Origin: Microcosmobacter sp040493455
GTDB taxonomy: Bacteria > Bacteroidota > Bacteroidia > Flavobacteriales > Flavobacteriaceae
Length of the DNA stretch: 64,000 bases
Direction of reading: 5' to 3'
Assembly: GCF_040493455.1 (NCBI RefSeq)
Contig: NZ_JANFDA010000004.1
Span: forward strand, 62,001 to 126,000
This document shows, in pieces, positions 15,988 through 24,897 of the stretch; within the stretch, counting starts at the first letter, position 1, and each line of letters starts with the position of its first letter. Below the pieces are notes generated by a model. It searched no databases, was not told the origin of the DNA, and was given only the letters and a program-made list of their open reading frames with translations. The translations under genes and the position numbers were made by a program.

Positions 15988-16257
15988 TTACCAACTTGCT
16001 TTTTTAACTCCAGGAATCAACCCTTTGTTAGCCATTTCTCTGAACGTTACACGTGAGATACCAAATTGTCTCATATAACCTTTTGGTCTTCCCGTTAACT
16101 TACAACGGTTGTGCATACGAATCGGTGAAGCGTTTTTTGGCAACTTCTGTAATGCTTCGTAATCTCCAGCTTCTTTTAAAGCTTTACGCTTTGCAGCATA
16201 CTTAGCAACAGTTTTTGCTCTTTTTACCTCACGGGCTTTCATTGATTCTTTAGCCAT
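15988..16257 (-). CDS. rpsN: 30S ribosomal protein uS14, zinc-free type
   Basis: Small-subunit protein uS14, 89 residues. It has the conserved RCKLTGRPKGYMRQFGISR segment, but only one Cys, so it is the longer zinc-independent (C-minus) form. This agrees with the zinc-free bL36 in the same cluster. Spacer to rplE is 3 bp. Confidence 0.97.
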   Translation of the reverse strand: MAKESMKAREVKRAKTVAKYAAKRKALKEAGDYEALQKLPKNASPIRMHNRCKLTGRPKGYMRQFGISRVTFREMANKGLIPGVKKASW

Positions 16258-16260
16258 ATC

Positions 16261-16812
16261 TTAATTCTTTTTAAAAGGTAAACCTAATTCTGATAATAAT
16301 GATTTTGCTTCTTTATCAGTTTCTGCAGACGTTACAAACGTAATGTCCATACCAGAAATCTTATTGATCTTGTCAATATCAATCTCTGGGAAAATGATTT
16401 GTTCAGTAACTCCTAAATTATAGTTACCTCTTCCGTCAAAACCAGTAGCTTTAATTCCACTAAAATCTCTTACTCGTGGTAATGCAGAAGTAACTAATCT
16501 GTCTAAGAACTCATACATTTGCTCACCTCTTAATGTTACTTTGGCACCGATTGGCATTCCTTTACGTAACTTAAATGATGCAACGTCTTTCTTAGAGATT
16601 GTCGCTATTGCTTTTTGACCTGAGATCTTAGTTAACTCTTCCACAGCGTGGTCGATTAACTTCTTATCTGCAACTGCAGCACCAACACCTTTAGAGATTA
16701 CTATCTTCTCTAACTTTGGCACTTGCATTACATTTTTGTATCCAAACTCTTCTGTAAGAGCAGACATTACTCTGTCTTTATACTCTTGTTTTAATCTTGG
16801 TGTGTAAGCCAT
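16261..16812 (-). CDS. rplE: 50S ribosomal protein uL5
   Basis: Large-subunit protein uL5, 183 residues, which binds 5S rRNA and touches the P-site tRNA. Signature parts are MQVPKLEKIVISKGVG, LRGEQMYEFLDRL and GRGNYNLGVTEQIIFPEI. It is 2 bp from rplX. Confidence 0.98.
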   Translation of the reverse strand: MAYTPRLKQEYKDRVMSALTEEFGYKNVMQVPKLEKIVISKGVGAAVADKKLIDHAVEELTKISGQKAIATISKKDVASFKLRKGMPIGAKVTLRGEQMYEFLDRLVTSALPRVRDFSGIKATGFDGRGNYNLGVTEQIIFPEIDIDKINKISGMDITFVTSAETDKEAKSLLSELGLPFKKN

Positions 16813-16814
16813 AA

Positions 16815-17123
16815 CTAAATTACTTCATTAGATTTTTTAGAAAATCTTACTTTTTTATCACCTTCCATTCTGTATCCTACTCTTGTAGTTTCTCCGTTTG
16901 CCATTAAAGACAAATTAGAAATGTGAATAGAAGCTTCTTTCTCTACAATACCACCTTGAGGATTTTGTGCACTTGGCTTAGTGTGTTTCTTTACCAAGTT
17001 GATTCCTTCTACGATGGCTCTATTCTTATCTCTTAATACTTTAAGTACTTTACCTTCTGATCCTTTGTGATCTCCAGCAATTACTTTTACTGTATCTCCT
17101 GATTTTATTTTAAGCTTTGTCAT
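16815..17123 (-). CDS. rplX: 50S ribosomal protein uL24
   Basis: Large-subunit assembly initiator uL24, 102 residues, with an N-terminal KOW motif (KSGDTVKVIAGDHKGSEGKV). It lies between rplN and rplE in standard order. Confidence 0.97.
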   Translation of the reverse strand: MTKLKIKSGDTVKVIAGDHKGSEGKVLKVLRDKNRAIVEGINLVKKHTKPSAQNPQGGIVEKEASIHISNLSLMANGETTRVGYRMEGDKKVRFSKKSNEVI

Positions 17124-17135
17124 CTTAATAATGTA

Positions 17136-17504
17136 TTAAAGCACTTCAGGTGCTAATGATACAATTTTCATGAATTGTTTATCACGAAGCTCTCTCGCTA
17201 CTGGTCCAAATACACGTGTTCCTCTCATCTCACCTTGTGGGTTTAATAAGACACATGCATTGTCGTCGAATCTGATGTAAGATCCATCTGGACGTCTTAC
17301 TTCTTTTACAGTACGAACAACAACTGCTGTTGATACGGCACCTTTTTTAATGTTTCCATTAGGTGTAGCATCTTTTACAGTTACTACGATTTTGTCTCCA
17401 ACTGAAGCGTATCGCTTTTTTGTTCCACCTAGTACACGGATAGTTAATACCTCTTTTGCACCAGTGTTATCAGCTACTTTTAATCTTGATTCTTGTTGTA
17501 CCAT
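17136..17504 (-). CDS. rplN: 50S ribosomal protein uL14
   Basis: Large-subunit protein uL14, 122 residues. MVQQESRLKVADNTGAKE and the signature region RFDDNACVLLNPQGEMRGTR are diagnostic. It starts 2 bp after the rpsQ stop. Confidence 0.98.
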   Translation of the reverse strand: MVQQESRLKVADNTGAKEVLTIRVLGGTKKRYASVGDKIVVTVKDATPNGNIKKGAVSTAVVVRTVKEVRRPDGSYIRFDDNACVLLNPQGEMRGTRVFGPVARELRDKQFMKIVSLAPEVL

Positions 17505-17506
17505 AA

Positions 17507-17764
17507 TTACTTCGCTCTTTCAATTATTTCTACTAATCTCCAACACTTAGACTTACTCATAGGACGTGTTTCCATGATCCTTACAGTATCGCCTTCGTTG
17601 CAGTCGTTTTGCTCGTCGTGTGCTACGTACTTCTTCGTCTTTAATACGAATTTTCCATACATAGGATGCTTTACTTTCTTAACTTCAGAAACAACAATAG
17701 ATTTCTGCATTTTGTTACTCGTAACAACACCTATACGTTCTTTTCTTAAATTTCTTTTTTCCAT
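17507..17764 (-). CDS. rpsQ: 30S ribosomal protein uS17
   Basis: Small-subunit protein uS17, 85 residues, an OB-fold rRNA binder. Recognised from RKERIGVVTSNKMQKSIVV and the GDTVRIMETRPMSKSK signature. It lies between rpmC and rplN. Confidence 0.97.
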   Translation of the reverse strand: MEKRNLRKERIGVVTSNKMQKSIVVSEVKKVKHPMYGKFVLKTKKYVAHDEQNDCNEGDTVRIMETRPMSKSKCWRLVEIIERAK

Positions 17765-17778
17765 CTTTAGCAGAATGA

Positions 17779-17967
17779 TTATTGTTCTCTTTTAGTTAAT
17801 TCAGTAGCCAATCTTGCAACTGTTCTTCTTACAGAACGAAGTTGAATTGGATTGTCTAAAGGAGAAATCGCATGAGCCATTTTTAGGTCAGCGTAACTCT
17901 GTTTCATATCACTAAGTTTTTCTTGTAACTCAGCTGTAGATAATTCTTTGATTTCTTGTTGCTTCAT
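17779..17967 (-). CDS. rpmC: 50S ribosomal protein uL29
   Basis: Large-subunit protein uL29, 62 residues, two antiparallel helices next to the exit tunnel. It is recognised from MKQQEIKELSTAELQEKL and the C-terminal RRTVARLATELTKRE. Confidence 0.95.
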   Translation of the reverse strand: MKQQEIKELSTAELQEKLSDMKQSYADLKMAHAISPLDNPIQLRSVRRTVARLATELTKREQ

Positions 17968-17978
17968 AATTCTTTCTA

Positions 17979-18398
17979 TTAAGCTTCGTAATCTCTAGCT
18001 ATAACAAACTTAGTTTTTACTGGAAGTTTTTGGGCTGCCAAACGTAATGCTTCTTTTGCAACGTCCATTGGCACTCCTGCTACTTCAAATAAAATTCTAC
18101 CTGGTTTAACAACAGCAGCCCAATATTCTACACCACCTTTACCTTTACCCATACGTACTTCCAAAGGCTTTTTTGTAATTGGCTTGTCTGGAAATATTTT
18201 GATCCAAAGTTGCCCTTCCCTTTTCATGTAACGTGTAGCGGCAATACGTGCTGCTTCTATTTGACGCGATGTTAAGAAATTAGAGTCTAATGATTTTATA
18301 CCAAACATACCGTTAGAAAGTTGGTGACCTCTTCCAGAGTTACCCTTCATTCTACCTTTCTGTTGTTTGCGAAATTTTGTTCTTTTCGGCTGTAACAT
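17979..18398 (-). CDS. rplP: 50S ribosomal protein uL16
   Basis: Large-subunit protein uL16, 139 residues, lining the A-site tRNA corridor. Diagnostic parts are MLQPKRTKFRKQQKGRMKG, the KREGQLWIKIFPDKPIT segment and MGKGKGGVEYW. Order rpsC-rplP-rpmC is canonical. Confidence 0.98.
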   Translation of the reverse strand: MLQPKRTKFRKQQKGRMKGNSGRGHQLSNGMFGIKSLDSNFLTSRQIEAARIAATRYMKREGQLWIKIFPDKPITKKPLEVRMGKGKGGVEYWAAVVKPGRILFEVAGVPMDVAKEALRLAAQKLPVKTKFVIARDYEA

Positions 18399-18417
18399 GT
18401 TCTTTTACTTTAAAAAA

Positions 18418-19128
18418 TTACTTTCTACGACGTTGTTTGTTATTACCACGTCCACCTTTTCCTTTTTGTTTAGATAAACCAACTAAAGGAGAAAGTTCTC
18501 TTTTACCATATACTTCGCCTTTCATGATCCATACTTTAACACCTAATCTACCGTAAGTAGTGTGTGCTTCAACTAAAGCATAGTCAATATCAGCTCTAAA
18601 TGTTGATAAAGGAATACGTCCTTCTTTGTAGTGCTCGCTACGTGCCATTTCAGCACCGTTTAAACGTCCACTAATTTGAATTTTGATTCCTTCAGCATTC
18701 ATACGCATTGCTGCAGCGATAGCCATTTTAATTGCACGTCTGTATGAAATTCGGCTTTCAATCTGACGAGCAATACTTGCTCCAACTAATTGCGCATCTA
18801 GTTCAGGTCTTTTAATCTCAAAGATGTTTAACTGAACTTCTTTACCTGTAATTTTCTTAAGCTCTTCTTTTAACTTGTCTACTTCTTGTCCTCCTTTACC
18901 AATAATGATACCTGGACGAGCAGTAGTAATTGTAACGGTTACAAGTTTAAGCGTACGCTCAATAATTACTCTAGAAACACTAGCTTTAGATAAACGTGCA
19001 TGGATATACTTTCTGATCTTATCATCTTCAGCAAGCTTATCTCCATAATCGTTACCACCATACCAGTTGGATTCCCATCCTCTGATAATACCTAAACGAT
19101 TTCCGATTGGATTTGTCTTTTGTCCCAT
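18418..19128 (-). CDS. rpsC: 30S ribosomal protein uS3
   Basis: Small-subunit protein uS3, 236 residues, at the mRNA entry channel. The KH domain carries GIIIGKGGQEVDKLKEEL, and the C-terminal signature GRLNGAEMARSEHYKEGRIP is present. The chain ends in a Gly/Lys/Arg-rich basic tail. Confidence 0.98.
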   Translation of the reverse strand: MGQKTNPIGNRLGIIRGWESNWYGGNDYGDKLAEDDKIRKYIHARLSKASVSRVIIERTLKLVTVTITTARPGIIIGKGGQEVDKLKEELKKITGKEVQLNIFEIKRPELDAQLVGASIARQIESRISYRRAIKMAIAAAMRMNAEGIKIQISGRLNGAEMARSEHYKEGRIPLSTFRADIDYALVEAHTTYGRLGVKVWIMKGEVYGKRELSPLVGLSKQKGKGGRGNNKQRRRK

Positions 19129-19137
19129 ACTTCTATC

Positions 19138-19545
19138 TTAGCTTTGTGTGTTATTTAATGAATCTACCACAATAGTTACGTGATTAGATCTTTTTCTAAT
19201 TCTGTGTGCACGACCTTGAGGAGCTGGACGTAATCTCTTTAACATTGATCCTCCATCTACTCTGATCTCTTTTACAAACAAATCTGCCTCTTCGATATCT
19301 GCATCTTCGTTTTTAGCTTGCCAGTTTGCAATTGCAGACAATAACAATTTCTCTAAACGACGTGATGCTTCTTTTGGGCTAAATCTTAATATTTGTAATG
19401 CCTTCTCAGCCTTCTCACCTCTTACTAAATCCGCTACTAAGCGCATCTTTCTTGGTGACGTTGGGCAGTTGTTTAGCTTAGCAAAAGCAACTTGCTTCTT
19501 CTCAGCTTTAATAGCGTCTGCCATTTGTTTTTTACGACTTCCCAT
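19138..19545 (-). CDS. rplV: 50S ribosomal protein uL22
   Basis: Large-subunit protein uL22, 135 residues; its beta hairpin reaches into the exit tunnel (GGSMLKRLRPAPQGRAHRIR). It has an N-terminal extension of about 20 charged residues before the conserved NCPTSPRKMRLVADLVRG. A shorter start at the Met of residue 8 is possible. Confidence 0.96.
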   Translation of the reverse strand: MGSRKKQMADAIKAEKKQVAFAKLNNCPTSPRKMRLVADLVRGEKAEKALQILRFSPKEASRRLEKLLLSAIANWQAKNEDADIEEADLFVKEIRVDGGSMLKRLRPAPQGRAHRIRKRSNHVTIVVDSLNNTQS

Positions 19546-19550
19546 TGCTC

Positions 19551-19829
19551 TTATTTTTTACCTTTATTTTTTGCACCTGCGTGACCTCTAAAAGAACGCG
19601 TTGGTGAAAATTCTCCTAATTTATGACCTACCATATTCTCTGTAATGTATACAGGAACAAACTGACGACCATTATGTACTGCTATTGTTTGTCCAACAAA
19701 ATCTGGAGAAATCATAGAAGCTCTAGACCATGTTTTGATAACAGTCTTTTTATTAGCTTCTACATTAGCAGCTACTTTTCTTTCTAATTTATAATGGATA
19801 TAAGGTCCTTTTTTTAATGAACGTGCCAT
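19551..19829 (-). CDS. rpsS: 30S ribosomal protein uS19
   Basis: Small-subunit head protein uS19, 92 residues. MARSLKKGPYIHYKLERKV and the signature HNGRQFVPVYITENMVGHKL are diagnostic. Spacers to rplB and rplV are 10 and 5 bp. Confidence 0.98.
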   Translation of the reverse strand: MARSLKKGPYIHYKLERKVAANVEANKKTVIKTWSRASMISPDFVGQTIAVHNGRQFVPVYITENMVGHKLGEFSPTRSFRGHAGAKNKGKK

Positions 19830-19839
19830 ATTATCTCAA

Positions 19840-20667
19840 TTATTTCTTTCTGCGTTCTATAATATACTTGTTGCTCGCTTTAGTTTTAGAACGAGTTCTA
19901 TAACCTTTAGCAGGAATACCTTTTCTAGATCTTGGGTGACCTCCAGACGAACGTCCTTCACCACCACCCATTGGGTGATCTACTGGGTTCATACGTACAG
20001 CGTTTGTTCTTGGTCTTCTACCTAACCATCTGCTACGACCAGCTTTACCTGAAACGATAAGCTGATGATCAGAGTTAGATACTACACCAATAGTAGCCAT
20101 ACAGTTGGCTAGAATCATTCTAGTCTCACCAGAAGGTAATTTTACTGTAGCAAACTTTCCATCTCTTGCCATTAACTGAGCAAAAGCACCTGCACTACGT
20201 GCTAATACAGCACCTTGTTTTGGGTGTAACTCTATACAAGAAATAATAGTACCAAGAGGAATCTGACTCAATGGCATTGCGTTACCAATTTCTGGAGCGA
20301 TTCCACTTTCACCTGACACAACATTTTGCCCAACCTTTAAACCGTTTTGAGCAATAATGTAACGCTTCTCACCATCTTGATAATTCAAAAGAGCGATAAA
20401 CGCAGTTCTGTTTGGATCGTATTCTATTGACTTAACTTCTGCTGGGACTCCAGTTTTGTTACGTTTAAAATCAATGATACGATACTTCTTCTTATGACCA
20501 CCACCTAAGTAGCGCATGGTCATTTTTCCTTGACTGTTTCTACCACCAGACCTTTTTTTCGGCTCGAGCAAGCTCTTCTCCGGCTTATCAGTAGTGATGG
20601 CGTCAAATCCATTAACTACTCTAAAACGCTGGGCTGATGTGATCGGTTTTAACTTTCTTACTGACAT
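19840..20667 (-). CDS. rplB: 50S ribosomal protein uL2
   Basis: Large-subunit protein uL2, 275 residues, needed for subunit joining and the peptidyl transferase centre. The conserved C-terminal loop HPMGGGEGRSSGGHPRSRKG with its key histidine is present, as is the N-terminal GRNSQGKMTMRYLGGGHKK. Confidence 0.98.
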   Translation of the reverse strand: MSVRKLKPITSAQRFRVVNGFDAITTDKPEKSLLEPKKRSGGRNSQGKMTMRYLGGGHKKKYRIIDFKRNKTGVPAEVKSIEYDPNRTAFIALLNYQDGEKRYIIAQNGLKVGQNVVSGESGIAPEIGNAMPLSQIPLGTIISCIELHPKQGAVLARSAGAFAQLMARDGKFATVKLPSGETRMILANCMATIGVVSNSDHQLIVSGKAGRSRWLGRRPRTNAVRMNPVDHPMGGGEGRSSGGHPRSRKGIPAKGYRTRSKTKASNKYIIERRKK

Positions 20668-20677
20668 TGTTGTCTAA

Positions 20678-20968
20678 TTACATGTTAGCATATAAATCTA
20701 TAGTCTCACCTTCCGCCAGTTGTACAATTGCTTTTTTAATAGCATTTGTTTTACCATGTTGAATACCTGTTTTTGTGTAACGGGTTCTTCTATCTGGACG
20801 GACGTTTATTGTGCGAACTTTTTCAACAGAAACGCCATAAGCAGATTCAACTGCTTTTTTGATTTCTACCTTGTTCGCCTTTGTATTTACCTGAAAGCTG
20901 TAGCAGTTTCTCAACTCGCTATCCATAGTTGCTTTTTCAGTAATAATAGGTTTAATTAAGATACTCAT
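20678..20968 (-). CDS. rplW: 50S ribosomal protein uL23
   Basis: Large-subunit protein uL23, 96 residues, a docking site for trigger factor and SRP at the tunnel exit. Recognised from LIKPIITEKATM and the segment NKVEIKKAVESAYGVSVEKV. It is 8 bp from rplD. Confidence 0.97.
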   Translation of the reverse strand: MSILIKPIITEKATMDSELRNCYSFQVNTKANKVEIKKAVESAYGVSVEKVRTINVRPDRRTRYTKTGIQHGKTNAIKKAIVQLAEGETIDLYANM

Positions 20969-20976
20969 GACCTTTC

Positions 20977-21606
20977 TTATTTACTTAAATTCGTTTCAAT
21001 TCCTTCTAATGCGCTTTCTAAAACTACAACTGTGTTAGCATTCATAATTTTATAAGTGCTTAATTCTGAGTTAGTTACAACTTCAGAGCCTTTCAAATTG
21101 CGCGACGACAAATATACATTATTATTCGACGCACCCAACACAAACAATGATTTTTTGTCTTGTATATCAAGGGCTTTAAGAACTTCAGTGAAGTTTTTTG
21201 TCTTTGGTGTATCAAAGTTGAAGTCTTCTAAAACTACAATTGACTTCTCATTTGCTTTAATAGATAAAGCCGATTTACGAGCCAAACGCTTAACGTTTTT
21301 GTTCAACTTGAAACCATAGTTTCTTGGTCTTGGACCAAACATACGTCCACCACCTTTGAACACACCAGACTTGATACTACCTGCTCTTGCGGTACCAGTA
21401 CCTTTTTGCTTTTTGATCTTACGAGTACTTCCCGTAATCTCTCCACGCTCTTTAGCCTTGTGAGTTCCTTGTCTTTGATTAGCCAAGTACTGCTTTACAT
21501 CTAAGTAAACAGCATGATTGTTTGGCTCTATAGCAAACACATCGTTAGAAAGCTCAGCTTTTCTACCAGTGTCCTTTCCGTTTATATCTAAAACTGCTAC
21601 TTTCAT
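20977..21606 (-). CDS. rplD: 50S ribosomal protein uL4
   Basis: Large-subunit protein uL4, 209 residues, whose loop lines the exit tunnel (GTGTARAGSIKSGVFKGGGR). In enteric bacteria L4 represses the S10 operon. The start codon overlaps the rplC stop by one base (TAATG), which implies translational coupling. Confidence 0.98.
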   Translation of the reverse strand: MKVAVLDINGKDTGRKAELSNDVFAIEPNNHAVYLDVKQYLANQRQGTHKAKERGEITGSTRKIKKQKGTGTARAGSIKSGVFKGGGRMFGPRPRNYGFKLNKNVKRLARKSALSIKANEKSIVVLEDFNFDTPKTKNFTEVLKALDIQDKKSLFVLGASNNNVYLSSRNLKGSEVVTNSELSTYKIMNANTVVVLESALEGIETNLSK

Positions 21607-22223
21607 TATTTCTCAATAATTACATAAGAGTTTTTGTGACCAGGTACTGCACCTTTTACAACAAGCAAGTTCTTTTCTGGAACTACTTTATAAACTCTTA
21701 AATTTTGAACTTTAACTTTTTCGCCTCCCATACGACCTGCCATTTTCATTCCTTTGAAAACTCTTGCAGGGTAAGATGCTGCACCAATAGAACCAGGTGC
21801 TCTAAGACGGTTGTGTTGTCCATGTGTAGCTTGACCAACACCACCAAATCCGTGACGTTTTACTACCCCTTGGAAACCTTTACCTTTAGATGTTCCTGAA
21901 ACATCTACGAACTCTCCTTCTACAAAGTGCTCTACTGTAATTGCATCTCCTAGTTTGTACTCTTCTTCGAATCCTTGGAATTCAACAACTTTGCGTTTTA
22001 CAGAAGTACCTGCTTTTTTAGCATGACCCATTTGAGCCTTAGTAGCACTTTTTTCTGTCGCGTCATCGAAACCAAGTTGAAGCGCGTTATACCCATCAAC
22101 CTCTTCGGTTCTGACTTGGGTAACGATACATGGACCTGCTTCAATGACAGTACAAGGGATATTCTTCCCGTTCTCGTCGAAGATGCTGGTCATACCGATT
22201 TTTTTTCCAATTAACCCAGACAT
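21606..22223 (-). CDS. rplC: 50S ribosomal protein uL3
   Basis: Large-subunit protein uL3, 205 residues. MSGLIGKKIGMTSIFDENG and the loop TKGHGFQG-type region (here SKGKGFQGVVKRHGFGG) near the peptidyl transferase centre identify it. It is the first gene after the rpsJ terminator, with a 224-bp leader that includes a heptamer array directly before the start codon. Confidence 0.98.
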   Translation of the reverse strand: MSGLIGKKIGMTSIFDENGKNIPCTVIEAGPCIVTQVRTEEVDGYNALQLGFDDATEKSATKAQMGHAKKAGTSVKRKVVEFQGFEEEYKLGDAITVEHFVEGEFVDVSGTSKGKGFQGVVKRHGFGGVGQATHGQHNRLRAPGSIGAASYPARVFKGMKMAGRMGGEKVKVQNLRVYKVVPEKNLLVVKGAVPGHKNSYVIIEK

Positions 22224-22227
22224 TTGA

Positions 22228-22262
22228 TTTTAGATTTTAGACTTTAGAAATAAGATTTTAGA
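22228..22262. repeat. Tandem 7-bp array in the rplC leader
   Basis: On the plus strand five contiguous heptamers read TTTTAGA, TTTTAGA, CTTTAGA, AATAAGA, TTTTAGA (in transcript sense a run of TCTAAAA-type units). The array ends five bases before the rplC start codon, so it lies in the 5' untranslated region. Confidence 0.7.
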
Positions 22263-22314
22263 TTTTTCTAATACTCTTTATTTCCTCTATCTTGTTATTA
22301 ATTAATTTACTTAT

Positions 22315-22355
22315 TTAAAAAATTTCAGGGACAAAATACGTTTCGTCCCTGAAAT
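22315..22355 (-). terminator. Intrinsic terminator between rpsJ and rplC
   Basis: Perfect 11-bp arms, ATTTCAGGGAC (22322-22332) and GTCCCTGAAAT (22345-22355), are followed on the minus strand by seven T residues. It should end, fully or partly, the rpsL-rpsG-fusA-rpsJ transcript before rplC. Confidence 0.85.
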
Positions 22356-22392
22356 GTATTTTTACCGTTTTTCCTTCGCCCGCAGCTCAGGA

Positions 22393-22422
22393 CATGTCAC
22401 TTCGACTCCGCTCAGTGACCAA
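22393..22422. repeat. REP-like palindrome behind rpsJ
   Basis: The core CACTTCGACTCCGCTCAGTG at 22398-22417, extended by GT and AC on its sides, is an imperfect palindrome. The same 20-mer occurs at 52021-52040 inside a coding region, and diverged copies occur at 52771-52790 and 56208-56227. Confidence 0.75.
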
Positions 22423-22447
22423 ATCACCAAGCCTAATCTGTTTTCAC

Positions 22448-22753
22448 TTACACCTTAATCTCTACTTCAACACCGCTTGGTAATTCAAGCTTCATTAAAG
22501 CGTCAATTGTTTTTGAAGAAGAACTATAGATATCCAATAGTCTTTTGTAAGAACTTAATTGGAACTGCTCTCTAGACTTCTTGTTTACGTGTGGTGAACG
22601 TAACACAGTGAAAATCTTCTTGTGTGTTGGTAATGGAATTGGACCAGTTACAACAGCACCTGTACTTTTTACTGTTTTTACAATCTTATCAGCAGACTTG
22701 TCTACTAAGTTGTGATCGTATGATTTTAATTTTATTCTGATTTTTTGACTCAT
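22448..22753 (-). CDS. rpsJ: 30S ribosomal protein uS10
   Basis: Small-subunit protein uS10 (NusE), 101 residues, also part of antitermination complexes. Recognised from KIRIKLKSYDHNLVDKSA and the GPIPLPTHKKIFTVLRSPHV signature. It follows fusA by 11 bp and is separated from rplC by a terminator, so here it belongs to the str transcript rather than starting the S10 operon. Confidence 0.98.
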   Translation of the reverse strand: MSQKIRIKLKSYDHNLVDKSADKIVKTVKSTGAVVTGPIPLPTHKKIFTVLRSPHVNKKSREQFQLSSYKRLLDIYSSSSKTIDALMKLELPSGVEVEIKV

Positions 22754-22764
22754 TTCCTTAAGAT

Positions 22765-24891
22765 TTAAGCTTCAACTCCTTTAGCAGCTTTGATTACCTC
22801 TTCTGAGATATTAGCTGGTGTTTCAGCATAGTGTGAAAATTCCATAGTTGATGTTGCTCTACCAGAAGATAGTGTACGTAACGCAGTTACATAACCAAAC
22901 ATTTCTGATAACGGCACATTAGCCTTAACAACTTTAGAACCTGCTCTATCGCTCATGTCATTTACCTGACCACGACGACGGTTAAGGTCTCCTACAATAT
23001 CTCCCATGTTTTCTTCAGGAGTAAGTACTTCTAATTTCATGATTGGCTCCATGATTACAGCTTTTGCAGCTTTTGCAGCAGATTTAAATCCTAGCTTAGC
23101 AGCCAATTCGAATGATAATTGATCGGAATCAACATCGTGATAAGAACCATCAGTTAAAGTCACTTTCATAGCATCTACTTCGTAACCTGCTAAAGGTCCG
23201 TTTTGCATAGCCATTTTGAATCCTTTTTCTACTGAAGGAATAAATTCTTTTGGAATGTTACCACCTTTGATTTCAGAAACAAACTCAAGACCTTGCTTAC
23301 CTTCTTCAGCTGGCTCTAGTGTAAATACGATATCTGCGAATTTACCACGACCACCAGACTGCTTCTTGTAAACTTCTCTGTGTTCAGCGCGCATTGTTAC
23401 TGCTTCTTTGTACTCAACTTGAGGTTGACCTTGGTTTACTTCAACCTTAAACTCACGTTTAAGACGATCAACAATAATATCTAAGTGAAGCTCACCCATT
23501 CCAGAAATAATAGTCTGTCCTGAAGCTTCATCTGTTCTTACTGTAAATGTTGGATCTTCTTCAGCCAATTTACCTAAAGCCATACCTAGTTTATCAACAT
23601 CTGCTTTAGTTTTTGGCTCAACAGCGATACCAATTACTGGATCTGGGAAGTCCATAGATTCTAACACTATTGGGTTCTTCTCATCAGATAATGTATCTCC
23701 AGTCTTAATATCTTTAAATCCTACTGCAGCTCCAATATCTCCTGCTTCTATATATTCAATTGCATTTTGCTTGTTAGAGTGCATTTGGTAGATACGTGAG
23801 ATACGCTCTTTTTTACCTGAACGATTGTTCAATACGTAAGAACCAGCATCTAAACGACCAGAATAAGCTCTAAAGAATGCTAAACGTCCTACAAAAGGAT
23901 CTGTAGCAATCTTGAATGCTAAAGCAGCAAATGGTTCTTTAACATCTGGCTTACGAGATGTTTCTTCATCTGTATCTGGATTCGTTCCTACAATCGCATC
24001 TTTATCAGTTGGCGAAGGTAAGTAACGACAAACAGCGTCTAATAAAAATTGAACTCCTTTGTTCTTGAATGCTGAACCACATACCATAGGAATGATAGAC
24101 ATATCCATAACAGCAGCTCTTAATGCAGCATGAATTTCATCTTCAGTAATAGAGTTCTCATCTTCGAAGAACTTCTCCATTAGGTTTTCATCGTATTCTG
24201 CAACAGCTTCAATTAAAGCAGCTCTATACTCTGTTACTTCGTCTTGCATTTCTGCAGGAATGTCAATAACATCGAATGTAGACCCGAAGTTATCTTCGTG
24301 CCATACGATAGCTCTGTTCTTAACTAAATCTACAATACCTTTGAAATCTGCTTCTTCTCCAATTGGAAGAACGATTGGTACTGCGTTAGAACCTAGCATA
24401 TCTTTTACTTGTTGACATACTGCCAAGAAGTTAGACCCTTGACGGTCCATTTTGTTTACAAAGCCCATACGTGGTACTTTGTAGTTATCTGCTAATCTCC
24501 AGTTAGTCTCAGACTGAGGCTCAACACCATCTACAGCAGAGAATAAGAATACTAAACCGTCTAATACACGAAGAGAACGGTTTACTTCTACTGTAAAGTC
24601 AACGTGACCTGGAGTATCTATAATATTAAAGTGGTATCCTTTGGCATCAGCAGTTGGTTTTCCTTGCTCTGTTGGGAACTGCCATGTACAAGTTGTCGCA
24701 GCAGAAGTAATTGTAATACCTCTTTCTTGCTCTTGCTCCATCCAGTCCATAGTAGCAGCACCATCATGTACCTCACCTATTTTGTGTGATACACCTGTGT
24801 AAAATAAGATACGCTCGGTAGTCGTTGTTTTTCCAGCGTCAATGTGCGCTGCAATACCTATATTTCTAGTATATTTTAAATCTCTTCCCAT
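22765..24891 (-). CDS. fusA: Elongation factor G
   Basis: EF-G, 708 residues, the translocation GTPase. The GTPase domain shows GIAAHIDAGKTTTTERIL, the switch II DTPGHVDF and NKMD. Domains II to V follow with SGMGELHLDIIVDRL and the C-terminal MFGYVTALRTLSSGRATSTM. It lies between rpsG (6 bp) and rpsJ (11 bp). Confidence 0.98.
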   Translation of the reverse strand: MGRDLKYTRNIGIAAHIDAGKTTTTERILFYTGVSHKIGEVHDGAATMDWMEQEQERGITITSAATTCTWQFPTEQGKPTADAKGYHFNIIDTPGHVDFTVEVNRSLRVLDGLVFLFSAVDGVEPQSETNWRLADNYKVPRMGFVNKMDRQGSNFLAVCQQVKDMLGSNAVPIVLPIGEEADFKGIVDLVKNRAIVWHEDNFGSTFDVIDIPAEMQDEVTEYRAALIEAVAEYDENLMEKFFEDENSITEDEIHAALRAAVMDMSIIPMVCGSAFKNKGVQFLLDAVCRYLPSPTDKDAIVGTNPDTDEETSRKPDVKEPFAALAFKIATDPFVGRLAFFRAYSGRLDAGSYVLNNRSGKKERISRIYQMHSNKQNAIEYIEAGDIGAAVGFKDIKTGDTLSDEKNPIVLESMDFPDPVIGIAVEPKTKADVDKLGMALGKLAEEDPTFTVRTDEASGQTIISGMGELHLDIIVDRLKREFKVEVNQGQPQVEYKEAVTMRAEHREVYKKQSGGRGKFADIVFTLEPAEEGKQGLEFVSEIKGGNIPKEFIPSVEKGFKMAMQNGPLAGYEVDAMKVTLTDGSYHDVDSDQLSFELAAKLGFKSAAKAAKAVIMEPIMKLEVLTPEENMGDIVGDLNRRRGQVNDMSDRAGSKVVKANVPLSEMFGYVTALRTLSSGRATSTMEFSHYAETPANISEEVIKAAKGVEA

Positions 24892-24897
24892 TGTTTA

